Shown: one piece after another, positions 9,296 to 18,734 of the stretch | How the letters are laid out: each line of letters opens with the position of its first letter | How positions within the stretch are numbered: position 1 is the first letter of the stretch | Origin: Pseudomonas frederiksbergensis | GTDB lineage: Bacteria > Pseudomonadota > Gammaproteobacteria > Pseudomonadales > Pseudomonadaceae | Assembly: GCF_001874645.1 (NCBI RefSeq) | Contig: NZ_CP017886.1 | Location: 1,922,001 to 1,986,000, forward strand | DNA length: 64,000 bases | Reading direction: 5' to 3' | Program-made: the position numbers and the translations under genes | Notes under the pieces: model-generated | What the model was told of the DNA's origin: nothing | Databases searched by the model: none | Seen by the model: the letters and a program-made list of their open reading frames with translations, nothing else

Positions 9296-9316
9296 TGTCT
9301 GAATCCTTAAGAATCC

Positions 9317-9547
9317 TTAACCCTGGGTATCGTCTTCGGAATCGTCGGAGGACGGGTCCTCATCGCCTTTACTGTCACCCTTACCCTGATCATCAGTGGC
9401 GACCATCAAACCACTGCCCTGCGCACTTTTTGCTGCCCAGAAACCCTGATCCTGCACCGCGCCGTTGCTCGCCCACGCTGCCGAAGTGCCCACCGACAGC
9501 AACACCAGCACTTTGATCAGTAAAACCATGCGTTGAAAAATGCTCAT
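9317..9547 (-). CDS. Small secreted acidic hypothetical protein
   Basis: A 76-residue protein that I do not recognise. It begins MSIFQRMVLLIKVLVLLSVG, a clear signal peptide with likely cleavage near residue 25 (SAAWAS). After it comes a short central part, then a very acidic Asp/Ser/Glu-rich tail (GDEDPSSDDSEDDTQG). The chosen ATG has GGATGGA upstream at reasonable spacing. An in-frame ATG four codons earlier sits too close to the AAAGGA stretch. It is transcribed towards dppF and shares the terminator zone. It could be a periplasmic or exported metal-binding peptide, but that is a guess. Confidence 0.6.
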   Translation of the reverse strand: MSIFQRMVLLIKVLVLLSVGTSAAWASNGAVQDQGFWAAKSAQGSGLMVATDDQGKGDSKGDEDPSSDDSEDDTQG

Positions 9548-9751
9548 AGCTGATTCCATCCTTTCGTAGGTGAATCTCGGGTAGCTGCGGATCGATTACC
9601 CAACGACCGTAGCACTGTCTGAAATCTAGTCTGGATAGACGGGTTTCACCAGATAGGACACTAACGATGGTCGCCAATTGCCTTTTGCCAAAAGACAGGT
9701 TTGGAATAATGGTTAGGCTAAAAAGCTATTTCGGCCGGATTGAAAATCAAA

Positions 9752-9823
9752 GGATCGCAGCCTGCGGCAGCTCCTACGGATGTGCGCGCGTTTTGTAGGC
9801 GCTGCCGTGGGCTGCGATCTTTT
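9752..9823. repeat. REP doublet (REPIN-like inverted pair)
   Basis: Left copy 9752-9777 (GGATCGCAGCCTGCGGCAGC...) faces an inverted, slightly diverged copy at 9795-9823 (GTAGGCGCTGCCGTGGGCTG...). The same core recurs near 11.6, 23.8 and 33.8 kb in this window. Such paired REPs are non-autonomous elements widespread in fluorescent Pseudomonas. Confidence 0.8.
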
Positions 9824-9831
9824 CTTCAATA

Positions 9832-9861
9832 AAAAGCCCCGAGGCTTTCGCGTCGGGGCTT
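9832..9861 (-). terminator. Rho-independent terminator of prfC
   Basis: AAAGCCCCGA-ggctttcg-CGTCGGGGCTTT is a stem flanked by A and T runs, 20 bp after the prfC stop on the - strand. Confidence 0.75.
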
Positions 9862-9881
9862 TGGGCGTAGCAGTTCAGTGC

Positions 9882-11465
<1,584 letters not shown>

Positions 11466-11539
11466 GGGAAATCGCCTGGCAGGTGATTCAAAAAAGGGCG
11501 GCGAGTATAGCTCAAAACGTGGTCTACGGACCACCGCAT

Positions 11540-11563
11540 GTAGGAGCAGCCGAAAGCGGCGAT
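11540..11563. repeat. Single diverged REP copy
   Basis: GTAGGAGCAGCCGAAAGCGG (11540-11559, then CGAT) is a variant of the REP core GTAGGAGCTGCCG/AAAGGCTGCGATC. It directly abuts the perfect pair that follows. Confidence 0.6.
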
Positions 11564-11656
11564 CCACCGTAGGAGCTGCCGAAGGCTGCGATCTTTTAGC
11601 GTGTTCAGCTATGCCGAAGATCAAAAGATCGCAGCCTTCGGCAGCTCCTACGGTGG
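11564..11656. repeat. REPIN: perfect inverted pair of REP sequences
   Basis: The left arm 11564-11597 begins CCACCGTAGGAGCTGCCGAA. It is matched base for base by the reverse complement at 11623-11656, with 25 bp between. The arms are 34 bp and I see no mismatch. The structure could form a long hairpin in RNA or DNA. Confidence 0.9.
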
Positions 11657-11894
11657 CCAAATGTTGCCTGACGTGGGAACCTTTTAAACCGTGGAGGCGT
11701 CCACTCCCCTGTTACGACCTGTCGTCAGGGGCTGAAATATCAGCAAGTCAGCCTGACGAGGCTGCGCTTATGGCTCGATCTCATGCCGCTTTGCAGGCAT
11801 TGACGAGCTGCTTTTCGCGAACAGTTCTTCGGCAGCCAAGTATGGCGTTGCCACACGAAGCTCTGTTCGCCGACTGAAATAAAGGAGTCCGCCT

Positions 11895-12611
11895 GTGGCT
11901 ATTCGCTATGGCAAAGGGCTTACAGGAGGAGCGGTTGTCGTCGCCCTTCTGGCCCTGCTGATCCACTGGATCGGCATCAACACGATCGACCTGTACCGCG
12001 ACGATTTGTTGTTTTACCTGCAAGCTCATCTGATTCTCGTCCTCGTTTCCATGCTGGCCGCCCTCGTTGTGGGCATCCCCGCCGGTATCTTCCTCAGCCG
12101 CCCGACCATGGTCGAAAGCGCCGAACGCTTCATGCAGCTCTTCAACATCGGCAACACTGTCCCGCCTCTCGCCGTACTGGCCATCGCCCTGGGGATTCTC
12201 GGGATCGGCAGCGGCCCTGCGATCTTCGCGTTGTTCCTCGCGTCCCTGTTGCCCATCGTGCGCAACACTTACGAAGGCCTGAAAAACGTTCAGGGCTCAC
12301 TCAAGGAAGCCGCCGTCGGCATCGGCATGACCCCGAGTCAGGTGCTCTGGCAGGTCGAATTGCCGAACGCCGTGCCGATCATCATCGGCGGCGTGCGCGT
12401 CGCATTGGCGATCAACGTCGGCACCGCACCGCTGGCGTTCCTGATCGGCGCCAACAGTCTGGGCAGCCTGATTTTCCCTGGCATTGCCTTGAACAATCAG
12501 CCGCAACTGATCCTCGGCGCGGCCTGCACCGCCCTGCTGGCCTTACTGCTCGATGGTCTGGTGACACTGGCCAGCCGCCTCTGGCTGGAACGCGGTTTAC
12601 CCCAGTCTTAA
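11895..12611 (+). CDS. Osmoprotectant (glycine betaine/choline type) ABC transporter permease
   Basis: A 238-residue inner-membrane permease of the OpuCB/OpuCD (YehY/YehW, OsmW/OsmY) family. Several hydrophobic spans are visible, and the conserved loop LPIVRNTYEGLKNVQGSLKE, then GIGMTPSQVLWQVELP, is the ATPase-docking region. GTG start at 11895 with AAAGGAG upstream. It is the first gene of a four-gene operon ending in the ATPase; by order it corresponds to opuCD/osmY. The substrate class is inferred from family, and the exact ligand is unknown. Confidence 0.88.
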   Translation: MAIRYGKGLTGGAVVVALLALLIHWIGINTIDLYRDDLLFYLQAHLILVLVSMLAALVVGIPAGIFLSRPTMVESAERFMQLFNIGNTVPPLAVLAIALGILGIGSGPAIFALFLASLLPIVRNTYEGLKNVQGSLKEAAVGIGMTPSQVLWQVELPNAVPIIIGGVRVALAINVGTAPLAFLIGANSLGSLIFPGIALNNQPQLILGAACTALLALLLDGLVTLASRLWLERGLPQS

Positions 12612-12635
12612 ATCAGGCTGAGCGAAGGAATAATC

Positions 12636-13529
12636 ATGAAAACATTAAGCTTGTTACTAGGCTGCGTCCTGCTGTGCGCAGGATTTTCCCACGCCGCCGA
12701 CAAACCGCTGATCCGCATCGGCGCCCGGGTGTTCACCGAACAAACCCTGCTCGCGGAAATCACCGCCCAATACCTGCGGACCCAGGGTTACGACGTCCAG
12801 GTGACCGGCGGTCTGGGCAGTAGTCTGGCCCGCAGCGCCCATGAAAACGGCCAACTCGATTTGATGTGGGAATACACCGGCGTGTCGCTCGTGGCTTACA
12901 ACCATGTCACGGAGAAACTCGACAGCGAACAGTCCTACGCCCGAGTTAAAGAACTCGACGCGAAAAAGGGGTTGGTCTGGCTCACCCCGTCGAAATTCAG
13001 CAACACCTACGCCCTCGCGCTGCCGAAGAACGTTGCCGATGAGTACCCGCAGATCAATAGCATCAGCGAGCTGGACTCCGTGCTGACGGCCGAGGCGAAG
13101 AGCAACCACCTGGTGGCCCTGGACACCGAGTTCGCCAACCGTTCCGACGGCCTTGCAGGCATGGTCAAGCTCTACGGCATGAACCTGACCCGCCACAACA
13201 TCCGCCAGATGGACGCCGGGCTGGTCTACACCGCGCTGCGTAATGGCCAGGTATTTGCCGGGCTGGTCTACACCACCGACGGGCGTTTGAACGCCTTCAA
13301 GCTGAAACTGCTGGAAGACGACAAGCATTACTTCCCCGACTACACCGCCGCGCCGGTTGTGCGTCAACCCTACCTCGACGCCCACCCACAACTGGCCGAA
13401 CAACTCAAACCGTTGGCCCAACTGTTCGACGACCAAATCATGCGCCAGCTCAACGCTCGGGTCGACGTCGACCATGAAAGCCCTTCCGCCGTGGCCGCAG
13501 ACTTCTTGCGCCAGCACCCTATCAACTGA
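12636..13529 (+). CDS. Osmoprotectant ABC transporter periplasmic binding protein
   Basis: A 297-residue OpuAC/OsmX-type substrate-binding protein for quaternary ammonium compounds. A signal peptide is visible at residues 1-20 (MKTLSLLLGCVLLCAGFSHA). Family blocks follow: RIGARVFTEQTLLAEITAQY, GGLGSSLARSAHENGQLDLM and WEYTG. AAGGAATAATC upstream gives a good ribosome-binding site. It sits between the two permease genes, the order seen in opuC/osm operons. Corresponds to opuCC/osmX. Confidence 0.9.
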   Translation: MKTLSLLLGCVLLCAGFSHAADKPLIRIGARVFTEQTLLAEITAQYLRTQGYDVQVTGGLGSSLARSAHENGQLDLMWEYTGVSLVAYNHVTEKLDSEQSYARVKELDAKKGLVWLTPSKFSNTYALALPKNVADEYPQINSISELDSVLTAEAKSNHLVALDTEFANRSDGLAGMVKLYGMNLTRHNIRQMDAGLVYTALRNGQVFAGLVYTTDGRLNAFKLKLLEDDKHYFPDYTAAPVVRQPYLDAHPQLAEQLKPLAQLFDDQIMRQLNARVDVDHESPSAVAADFLRQHPIN

Positions 13530-13538
13530 GGAAAAGCC

Positions 13539-14192
13539 ATGGAATTTCTCAACGCCTTTTCCCACTTGGACTGGCCACTCGTCCTGCACCTGACCTGGCA
13601 ACACATCACCCTGGTCGGCATCGCCGTCACCCTGGCGATTGTGGTCGGCGTGCCGCTGGGTATCCTGATGACGCGCTTCCCGACGCTGGCAGGCCCGCTG
13701 CAAGCCAGCGCCACGGTGCTGCTGACCATTCCGTCGATCGCGCTGTTCGGTTTGCTGCTGCCGTTCTACTCCAAGTTCGGCCAGGGCCTGGGACCGATGC
13801 CGGCCATCACCGCGGTGTTTCTGTACTCCCTGCTGCCGATCATGCGTAACACCTACCTGGCGCTGACCGGCGTCGAACCCGGAATTCGCGAAGCCGCACG
13901 CGGCATCGGCATGACTTTCGGCCAGCGTCTGCGGATGGTCGAGTTACCGATTGCGGTGCCAGTGATCCTCGCCGGCGTACGCACTGCCGTAGTGATGAAC
14001 ATTGGTGTGATGACCATCGCTGCAACCATCGGCGCCGGTGGTCTGGGCGTACTTATCCTCGCGTCCATCAGCCGCAGCGACATGTCGATGCTGATCGTCG
14101 GCGCGGTGCTGGTCAGTCTTCTGGCGATCTTCGCCGACCTGCTTCTGCAATGGCTGCAACGCTCGCTGACTCCAAAAGGATTACTCAAATGA
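13539..14192 (+). CDS. Osmoprotectant ABC transporter permease (second subunit)
   Basis: A 217-residue permease of the same family as the gene at 11895. The docking loop LPIMRNTYLALTGVEPGIRE, then GIGMTFGQRLRMVELP, lies near residues 90-140. It starts 9 bp after the binding-protein stop with a GAGGAAAAG ribosome-binding site. Its end overlaps the ATPase start by 4 bp (ATGA). Corresponds to opuCB/osmW. Confidence 0.9.
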   Translation: MEFLNAFSHLDWPLVLHLTWQHITLVGIAVTLAIVVGVPLGILMTRFPTLAGPLQASATVLLTIPSIALFGLLLPFYSKFGQGLGPMPAITAVFLYSLLPIMRNTYLALTGVEPGIREAARGIGMTFGQRLRMVELPIAVPVILAGVRTAVVMNIGVMTIAATIGAGGLGVLILASISRSDMSMLIVGAVLVSLLAIFADLLLQWLQRSLTPKGLLK

Positions 14193-15346
14193 TCGAACTT
14201 CAAAACCTCAGCAAAACCTTTCACAGCAACGGCAAAAACATCAACGCCGTGGATTCGGTGAACCTGACCGTCAATGAAGGCGAGATTTGCGTGTTTCTCG
14301 GGCCGTCGGGTTGCGGTAAGAGCACCACGCTGAAAATGATCAATCGGTTGATCAAGCCGACCTCGGGCAAGATCCTGATCAACGGCGAAGACACCACCGA
14401 CCTCGACGCCGTGACGCTGCGCCGCAACATCGGTTATGTGATCCAGCAGATTGGCCTGTTCCCGAACATGACCATCGAGGAAAACATCACCATCGTTCCC
14501 CGCCTGCTTGGCTGGGACAAACAGAAATGCCACGATCGTGCCCGCGAGTTGATGAGCATGATCAAGCTGGAACCCAAGCAATATCTCAGTCGCTACCCGC
14601 GTGAGTTGTCCGGTGGTCAGCAACAACGGATCGGCGTGATCCGCGCCCTCGCCGCTGACGCCCCGCTGCTGTTGATGGATGAACCGTTCGGCGCGGTCGA
14701 TCCGATCAACCGAGAAATGATCCAGAACGAGTTCTTCGAGATGCAGCGTGCCTTGGGCAAGACCGTGATCATGGTCAGCCACGACATCGACGAAGCGATC
14801 AAGCTCGGCGACAAGATCGCGATCTTCCGTGGCGGCAAGCTGATCCAGGTCGACCACCCCGACACCCTGCTCGCGCATCCGGCGGATGACTTTGTCAGCA
14901 ACTTCGTCGGCCAGGACAGCACGCTCAAGCGCTTGTTGCTGGTCAAGGCCGAAGACGCGGCGGACAACGCGCCTTCGGTCAGCCCGGAAACACCGGTGGC
15001 CGAAGCGCTGGAACTGATGGACGAACTCGACCGCCGCTACGTGGTGGTCACCTGCGCCGACAACAAGGCCCTGGGCTACGTGCGCCGCCGCGATTTACAC
15101 CGTCAGACCGGCACCTGCGTGCAATACCTGCGCGAGTTCAATGCCACGGCAGCCTATGACGAGCACTTGCGGATCCTGTTGTCGCGCATGTACGAGTTCA
15201 ACCGCTCATGGCTGCCGGTGATGGACGCCGATCGGGTGTTCCTCGGGGAAGTGACCCAGGAATCAATTGCCGAGTATTTGAGTTCCGGGCGCTCGCGTGG
15301 CGGCAAGACCCGTATCGTTTCGCCTGCCGAGACTGCGCTCGCCTGA
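14189..15346 (+). CDS. Osmoprotectant ABC transporter ATP-binding protein with C-terminal CBS region
   Basis: A 385-residue OpuCA/OsmV-type ATPase. Walker A GPSGCGKS, signature LSGGQQQR and Walker B LLLMDEPFGAVDP are intact. The C-terminal part (from about residue 260) resembles CBS domains, which sense ionic strength in OpuA-type transporters. The start at 14189 (MIELQNLSKTF) is preferred over an in-frame ATG at 14150, because AAAAGGA precedes it and it gives the normal ATPase N-terminus. ATGA coupling to the preceding permease. Confidence 0.94.
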   Translation: MIELQNLSKTFHSNGKNINAVDSVNLTVNEGEICVFLGPSGCGKSTTLKMINRLIKPTSGKILINGEDTTDLDAVTLRRNIGYVIQQIGLFPNMTIEENITIVPRLLGWDKQKCHDRARELMSMIKLEPKQYLSRYPRELSGGQQQRIGVIRALAADAPLLLMDEPFGAVDPINREMIQNEFFEMQRALGKTVIMVSHDIDEAIKLGDKIAIFRGGKLIQVDHPDTLLAHPADDFVSNFVGQDSTLKRLLLVKAEDAADNAPSVSPETPVAEALELMDELDRRYVVVTCADNKALGYVRRRDLHRQTGTCVQYLREFNATAAYDEHLRILLSRMYEFNRSWLPVMDADRVFLGEVTQESIAEYLSSGRSRGGKTRIVSPAETALA

Positions 15347-15355
15347 TCTCGGTTA

Positions 15356-15465
15356 GCGATCGTTCCCATGCTCTGCGTGGGAAAGCCTCCCAGGTCGCTC
15401 TGCGTCCGCCCTTTGAGACGCGGAGCGTCTCTTGATGTATTCCTTTGCTGCGCGTGGGAGCGATC
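15356..15465. repeat. Intergenic repeat element with terminal inverted repeats
   Basis: The ends GCGATCGTTCCCATGC and GCGCGTGGGAGCGATC are near reverse complements. Inside are further GCTCTGCGT and ACGCGGAGCGT blocks. I recall this pattern (CGTTCCCACGCTCTGCGTGGG-type) as a common multi-copy intergenic element in fluorescent Pseudomonas. Only one copy is in this window, so its repeat status rests on prior knowledge. Confidence 0.6.
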
Positions 15466-15573
15466 ATTTGAGGGAACATCAACCTGTCATCCAGATAGGT
15501 TACATAGGGGACTGACCGGGACCGCACGACGGATGCGTGCAAAAACGCGACATTTTTTGTTGATCTCAAGCCG

Positions 15574-15600
15574 CTCAAGTCCTAAAGTTCGCGCCGAACG
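15574..15600 (+). promoter_or_regulatory. Candidate FliA (sigma-28) promoter
   Basis: CTCAAGT (15574-15580), a 12-nt spacer, then GCCGAACG (15593-15600). This resembles Pseudomonas motility/chemotaxis promoters of the TCAAG-N-GCCGATA type. A start point is expected near 15606. The -10 block differs from GCCGATAA at the last positions, so the assignment is tentative. Confidence 0.45.
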
Positions 15601-15605
15601 TCCAT

Positions 15606-15686
15606 GCTGGAAACGATCCATCCGGCTCAAGTACTGACGACGAGACAGCAAGGCCAAGGGAATCTGCATTTCCCATGGCCTTTTTG
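15606..15686 (+). ncRNA. Candidate small RNA upstream of the decarboxylase gene
   Basis: A possible transcript of about 80 nt between the FliA-like promoter and an intrinsic terminator (15652-15685: GGCCAAGGGA-atctgca-TTTCCCATGGCC-TTTTT). I see no convincing open reading frame with a ribosome-binding site inside. It could instead be a leader of the downstream gene that ends in an attenuator. I do not recognise it as a named RNA family. Confidence 0.4.
15652..15685 (+). terminator. Intrinsic terminator upstream of the decarboxylase gene
   Basis: GGCCAAGGGA and TCCCATGGCC make a stem with one mismatched position, followed at once by TTTTTGC. It lies about 105 bp before the decarboxylase ATG and far from any upstream stop codon, so it must end a transcript that starts within the intergenic region or read-through RNA. 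Confidence 0.75.
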
Positions 15687-15791
15687 CTTTCGGCGACATG
15701 CCTTGGGAAGTAGGCGAACCAAAGTGGGGATACGGAGGACGTTCATTTGCACCCATTGTTTTTACCCGTTTGCCATTAGGAGCTCCCAGGT

Positions 15792-16955
15792 ATGTCGATC
15801 AACGTCGAAGACTATTTCGCGCGCGAAACCTTTCAGAAAATGAAGGCCTTCGCCGACACGCAAGAAACCCCGTTCGTGGTCATTGATACTGCGATGATTG
15901 CCCAGGCCTATGACGATCTGCGTGCCGGTTTCGAATTTGCCAAGGTTTACTACGCGGTCAAGGCCAACCCGGCCGTCGAGATCATCGACCTGCTGAAAGA
16001 GAAAGGCTCGAGCTTCGACATCGCCTCGATCTACGAGCTCGATAAAGTCCTGAATCAGGGCGTCAGCCCGGATCGCATCAGCTACGGCAACACCATCAAG
16101 AAATCCAAGGACATTCGCTACTTCTACGAGAAGGGCGTGCGTCTGTACTCCACCGACTCCGAAGCCGACCTGCGCAACATCGCCAAGGCCGCACCGGGCT
16201 CGAAAGTCTATGTGCGCATCCTCACCGAAGGTTCGACCACCGCTGACTGGCCTTTGTCGCGCAAGTTCGGCTGCCAGACCGACATGGCCATGGACCTGCT
16301 GATCCTCGCTCGCGACTTGGGCCTGGTGCCATACGGCGTGTCGTTCCACGTCGGCTCGCAGCAGCGCGACATCAGCGTCTGGGACGCGGCAATCGCCAAG
16401 GTCAAAGTGATCTTCGAGCGCCTGAAAGAAGAAGACGGCATCCACCTCAAGCTGATCAACATGGGCGGCGGCTTCCCGGCCAACTACATCACCCGCACCA
16501 ATAGCCTGGAAACCTACGCCCAAGAAATCATCCGTTTCCTCAAGGAAGATTTCGGTGACGACCTGCCGGAAATCATCCTTGAGCCAGGCCGTTCGCTGAT
16601 CGCCAACGCCGGCATCCTGGTCAGCGAAGTGGTGTTGGTCGCGCGTAAATCCCGCACCGCCGTCGAGCGTTGGGTGTACACGGATGTGGGCAAGTTCTCC
16701 GGCCTGATCGAAACCATGGACGAAGCCATCAAGTTCCCGATCTGGACCGAGAAGAAAGGCGAGATGGAAGAAGTGGTCATCGCCGGCCCAACCTGCGACA
16801 GCGCCGACATCATGTACGAGAACTACAAGTACGGCCTGCCACTGAACCTGGCCATCGGTGACCGCCTGTACTGGCTGTCCACCGGCGCGTACACCACCAG
16901 CTACAGCGCCGTTGAGTTCAATGGCTTCCCGCCACTGAAGTCGTTCTACGTTTAA
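15792..16955 (+). CDS. speC: Ornithine/lysine decarboxylase, fold-type III PLP enzyme
   Basis: A 387-residue PLP-dependent decarboxylase of the alanine-racemase fold (Orn/Lys/Arg decarboxylase group 2). It makes putrescine and possibly cadaverine from basic amino acids. The PLP lysine lies in YYAVKANP (Lys57). Also visible are the glycine loop MGGGFP, the EPGR phosphate-binding motif and the catalytic Cys region GPTCDSAD. The length is typical of bacterial eukaryotic-like ornithine decarboxylases. The ATG at 15792 has AGGAGC about 10 bp upstream. It corresponds to the P. aeruginosa speC. Ornithine versus lysine preference cannot be decided by eye. Confidence 0.92.
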   Translation: MSINVEDYFARETFQKMKAFADTQETPFVVIDTAMIAQAYDDLRAGFEFAKVYYAVKANPAVEIIDLLKEKGSSFDIASIYELDKVLNQGVSPDRISYGNTIKKSKDIRYFYEKGVRLYSTDSEADLRNIAKAAPGSKVYVRILTEGSTTADWPLSRKFGCQTDMAMDLLILARDLGLVPYGVSFHVGSQQRDISVWDAAIAKVKVIFERLKEEDGIHLKLINMGGGFPANYITRTNSLETYAQEIIRFLKEDFGDDLPEIILEPGRSLIANAGILVSEVVLVARKSRTAVERWVYTDVGKFSGLIETMDEAIKFPIWTEKKGEMEEVVIAGPTCDSADIMYENYKYGLPLNLAIGDRLYWLSTGAYTTSYSAVEFNGFPPLKSFYV

Positions 16956-16975
16956 GCGCAGATCGCTGAAATCAA

Positions 16976-17005
16976 AAAGCCCATGACGAGTCATGGGCTT
17001 TTTTG
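16976..17005 (+). terminator. Rho-independent terminator of the decarboxylase gene
   Basis: AAAGCCCATGAC-GAGT-CATGGGCTTTTTT has a strong stem and T tract, about 20 bp after the stop codon. Confidence 0.88.
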
Positions 17006-17040
17006 TATCTGAAATTAATCCTCCCGAACTACATACCCCT

Positions 17041-17058
17041 GCCGAAGGCTGCTCCTAC
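17041..17058. repeat. REP fragment
   Basis: GCCGAAGGCTGCTCCTACAG is a shortened REP core lacking most of the GATC half. It is a solitary remnant near the end of the Sel1 gene. Confidence 0.4.
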
Positions 17059-17076
17059 AGTGGGCGATGTAGGGCG

Positions 17077-17844
17077 CTACAAATGGTTTGGCTCGATGTC
17101 CAATTCGACAAAACGCGTTGCGTAATCCGTGGCCAACTCGCGAATTTCAGGATGCACGGCGTTCGACAGCGACTCACTCGCCACCCGCAAAAACTTCAAA
17201 TTCCCACCCGCCAATGCCTGGCGCAGCCAGCTTAGCGCTGCCTCGATCTGCCCTTGGTCGGCCAACACTGCGGCATAACTGAACTGCCCGCGAAAGTCCC
17301 CGCCCTCTGCCGCACGCCGATACCAGTCAACGGCCGCGAGAGGGTCCACCGGGCAAAACCGCCCCTCTTCCAGATAGCGCCCCAGCAGGTTCATCGACTT
17401 GGCGTGGCCCATTTCAGCCGCACGCCGATAACAGGCCAACGCCTGCATCTGGTCCTCGACCACGCCGCGCCCGGTCGCGAGCAAATTGGCGTAGTTGTAC
17501 AACCCCCAATCCAGCCCTGCTTCGGCGGCCTGACGGTAATGCCGTGCCGCTGTCGAGGCATTGGCCACGCAGCCCCAGCCGTGTTCATTGCAACGACCGA
17601 GCATATTGCGCGCCATCAGATGTCCACCGTTGGCGGCAATGCCGAACCAACGCAAGGCCAAGGCCTGATCCTTGGCGATGCCCTGCCCTTCAAGCAGGAT
17701 CTGACCGAGCAAGGCCTGGCCATCGAGGTTCCCGGCCTTGGCGGCAATCAGGATCGCCTGAGCTGCGCGGGCCGGGCTTTCAGCGAGCATCGCGCTGAGT
17801 TGATCACCGTCGAGGACTTCCTCGCGGCGCAGTCGATAGCTCAC
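17077..17844 (-). CDS. Sel1-like/TPR repeat protein next to piuC
   Basis: A 255-residue soluble protein made mainly of Sel1-type helical repeats of about 36 residues. Repeats include GNLDGQALLGQILLEGQGIA, then GHLMARNMLGRCNEHGWG, then LDWGLYNYANLLATGRGV and HAKSMNLLGRYLEEGRF. Such repeats usually mediate protein contacts. GTG start at 17844, 2 bp after the piuC stop, so the two genes form a coupled pair. The P. aeruginosa equivalent (PA4516) also sits beside piuC. No signal peptide is visible and the function is unknown. Confidence 0.85.
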   Translation of the reverse strand: MSYRLRREEVLDGDQLSAMLAESPARAAQAILIAAKAGNLDGQALLGQILLEGQGIAKDQALALRWFGIAANGGHLMARNMLGRCNEHGWGCVANASTAARHYRQAAEAGLDWGLYNYANLLATGRGVVEDQMQALACYRRAAEMGHAKSMNLLGRYLEEGRFCPVDPLAAVDWYRRAAEGGDFRGQFSYAAVLADQGQIEAALSWLRQALAGGNLKFLRVASESLSNAVHPEIRELATDYATRFVELDIEPNHL

Positions 17845-17846
17845 GG

Positions 17847-18527
17847 TTAAACCTCGACCCAGCGGCGCAGCAGGTTGTGATAGGTGCCCGTCAGGCGGAT
17901 CAGCGACGGGTGATCCGGCATGTCCTGGGTCAACTGCTGGATCGCCTCGTCCATCTCGAACAGCAAGGCGCGCTGGCTGTCTTCGCGAACCAGGCTTTGG
18001 GTCCAGAAGAACGACGCATACCGCGTACCGCGAGTGACCGCATTGACTTTGTGCAAACTGGTACCCGGATAGAGCACCAGGTCACCGGCCGGCAATTTCA
18101 CTCGTTGAGTACCAAAGGTGTCCTGAATTTCCAGCTCGCCACCGTCGTACTCGTCCGGGTCGCTGAAGAAAAACGTGGACGACAGGTCGGTACGCACGCG
18201 CTCGATGCTGCCCTTGGGCTGACGCACAGCGTTGTCGATATGAAAATCGAAACTGCCACCGGCGGTGTAGCAGTTGAGCAGCGGCGGGAAGACTTTGTGC
18301 GGTAACGCCGCCGACATGAATCGCGGATTTTTCCACAACCGTTCAAGCAGCGCTGCGCCGATTTCCTGGGCCAGCGGGTGACCCTCCGGCAGTTGCAGGT
18401 TGTGCTTGGCCTTGGCCGACTGAAAGCCTGCGGTGATCTTGCCATCCGCCCAGTCAGCCTGTTCCAGAGCCTCGCGAATGCGCTGCACCTCTTCGCGGGA
18501 GAACAAGCCGGGAATATGCAGCAGCAT
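17847..18527 (-). CDS. piuC: Fe(II)/2-oxoglutarate-dependent PKHD-type hydroxylase PiuC
   Basis: A 226-residue PKHD-type dioxygenase, predicted to hydroxylate a substrate using Fe(II) and 2-oxoglutarate. The iron ligands are visible: His96 and Asp98 in FDFHID, and His159 in TSLHKVNAV. Arg169 fits the 2-oxoglutarate-binding position. It is divergent from the TonB receptor gene piuA across a 207-bp region with Fur-like sites. Known P. aeruginosa PiuC is iron-repressed and linked to siderophore-mimic uptake; its physiological substrate is unclear. Confidence 0.93.
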   Translation of the reverse strand: MLLHIPGLFSREEVQRIREALEQADWADGKITAGFQSAKAKHNLQLPEGHPLAQEIGAALLERLWKNPRFMSAALPHKVFPPLLNCYTAGGSFDFHIDNAVRQPKGSIERVRTDLSSTFFFSDPDEYDGGELEIQDTFGTQRVKLPAGDLVLYPGTSLHKVNAVTRGTRYASFFWTQSLVREDSQRALLFEMDEAIQQLTQDMPDHPSLIRLTGTYHNLLRRWVEV

Positions 18528-18559
18528 GGAGCGATACCTGAGGGCAAAGGGATGCCAAT

Positions 18560-18578
18560 GGTATTGATTCTTATTGGC
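18560..18578. promoter_or_regulatory. Candidate Fur box between piuC and piuA
   Basis: GGTATTGATTCTTATTGGC matches 12 of 19 positions of GATAATGATAATCATTATC by my count. It lies 33 bp upstream of the piuC start, where Fur could shut off transcription. Confidence 0.5.
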
Positions 18579-18649
18579 TATGTAAAATCGCTCTGACGGA
18601 TGAGTCCGTAAAAACCGTAAGAAAAAATTGTAAAGAATGTAAATTCAAT

Positions 18650-18676
18650 GCAAATAGCAATATATCTCAATTGAGA
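18650..18676. promoter_or_regulatory. Second AT-rich operator-like region upstream of piuA
   Basis: GCAAATAGCAATATATCTC is a weak Fur-like match (about 10 of 19). It overlaps the perfect palindrome TCTCAATTGAGA (18665-18676), 60-70 bp before the piuA ATG. It may be a second Fur site or a different regulator's operator. Confidence 0.35.
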
Positions 18677-18734
18677 CATATACCTGTTTACACTATATTC
18701 CGCGGCCTCAAAACCCTGGGGAGGGGAATTCACA

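Larger units (their letters stand above)
9548..9881. other. Intergenic region between the small secreted protein and prfC
   Basis: About 330 bp without a supported gene. It holds the presumed promoter of the small - strand gene, a REP pair at 9752-9823 and the prfC terminator near 9832-9861. No other structure was recognised. Confidence 0.6.
11466..11894. other. Intergenic region between prfC and the osmoprotectant importer
   Basis: About 430 bp without a supported gene. It contains a partial REP at 11540-11563, a perfect inverted REP pair at 11564-11656, and then about 240 bp that must hold the promoter of the + strand operon. I could not identify specific promoter elements or operators. 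Confidence 0.6.
15347..15791. other. Intergenic region between the osmoprotectant operon and the decarboxylase gene
   Basis: About 445 bp without a protein-coding gene I can support. In order it holds a repeat element (15356-15465), a FliA-like promoter (15574-15600), a candidate small RNA ending in a terminator (15606-15686), and about 105 bp of leader before the decarboxylase start with AGGAGC at its end. Confidence 0.65.
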
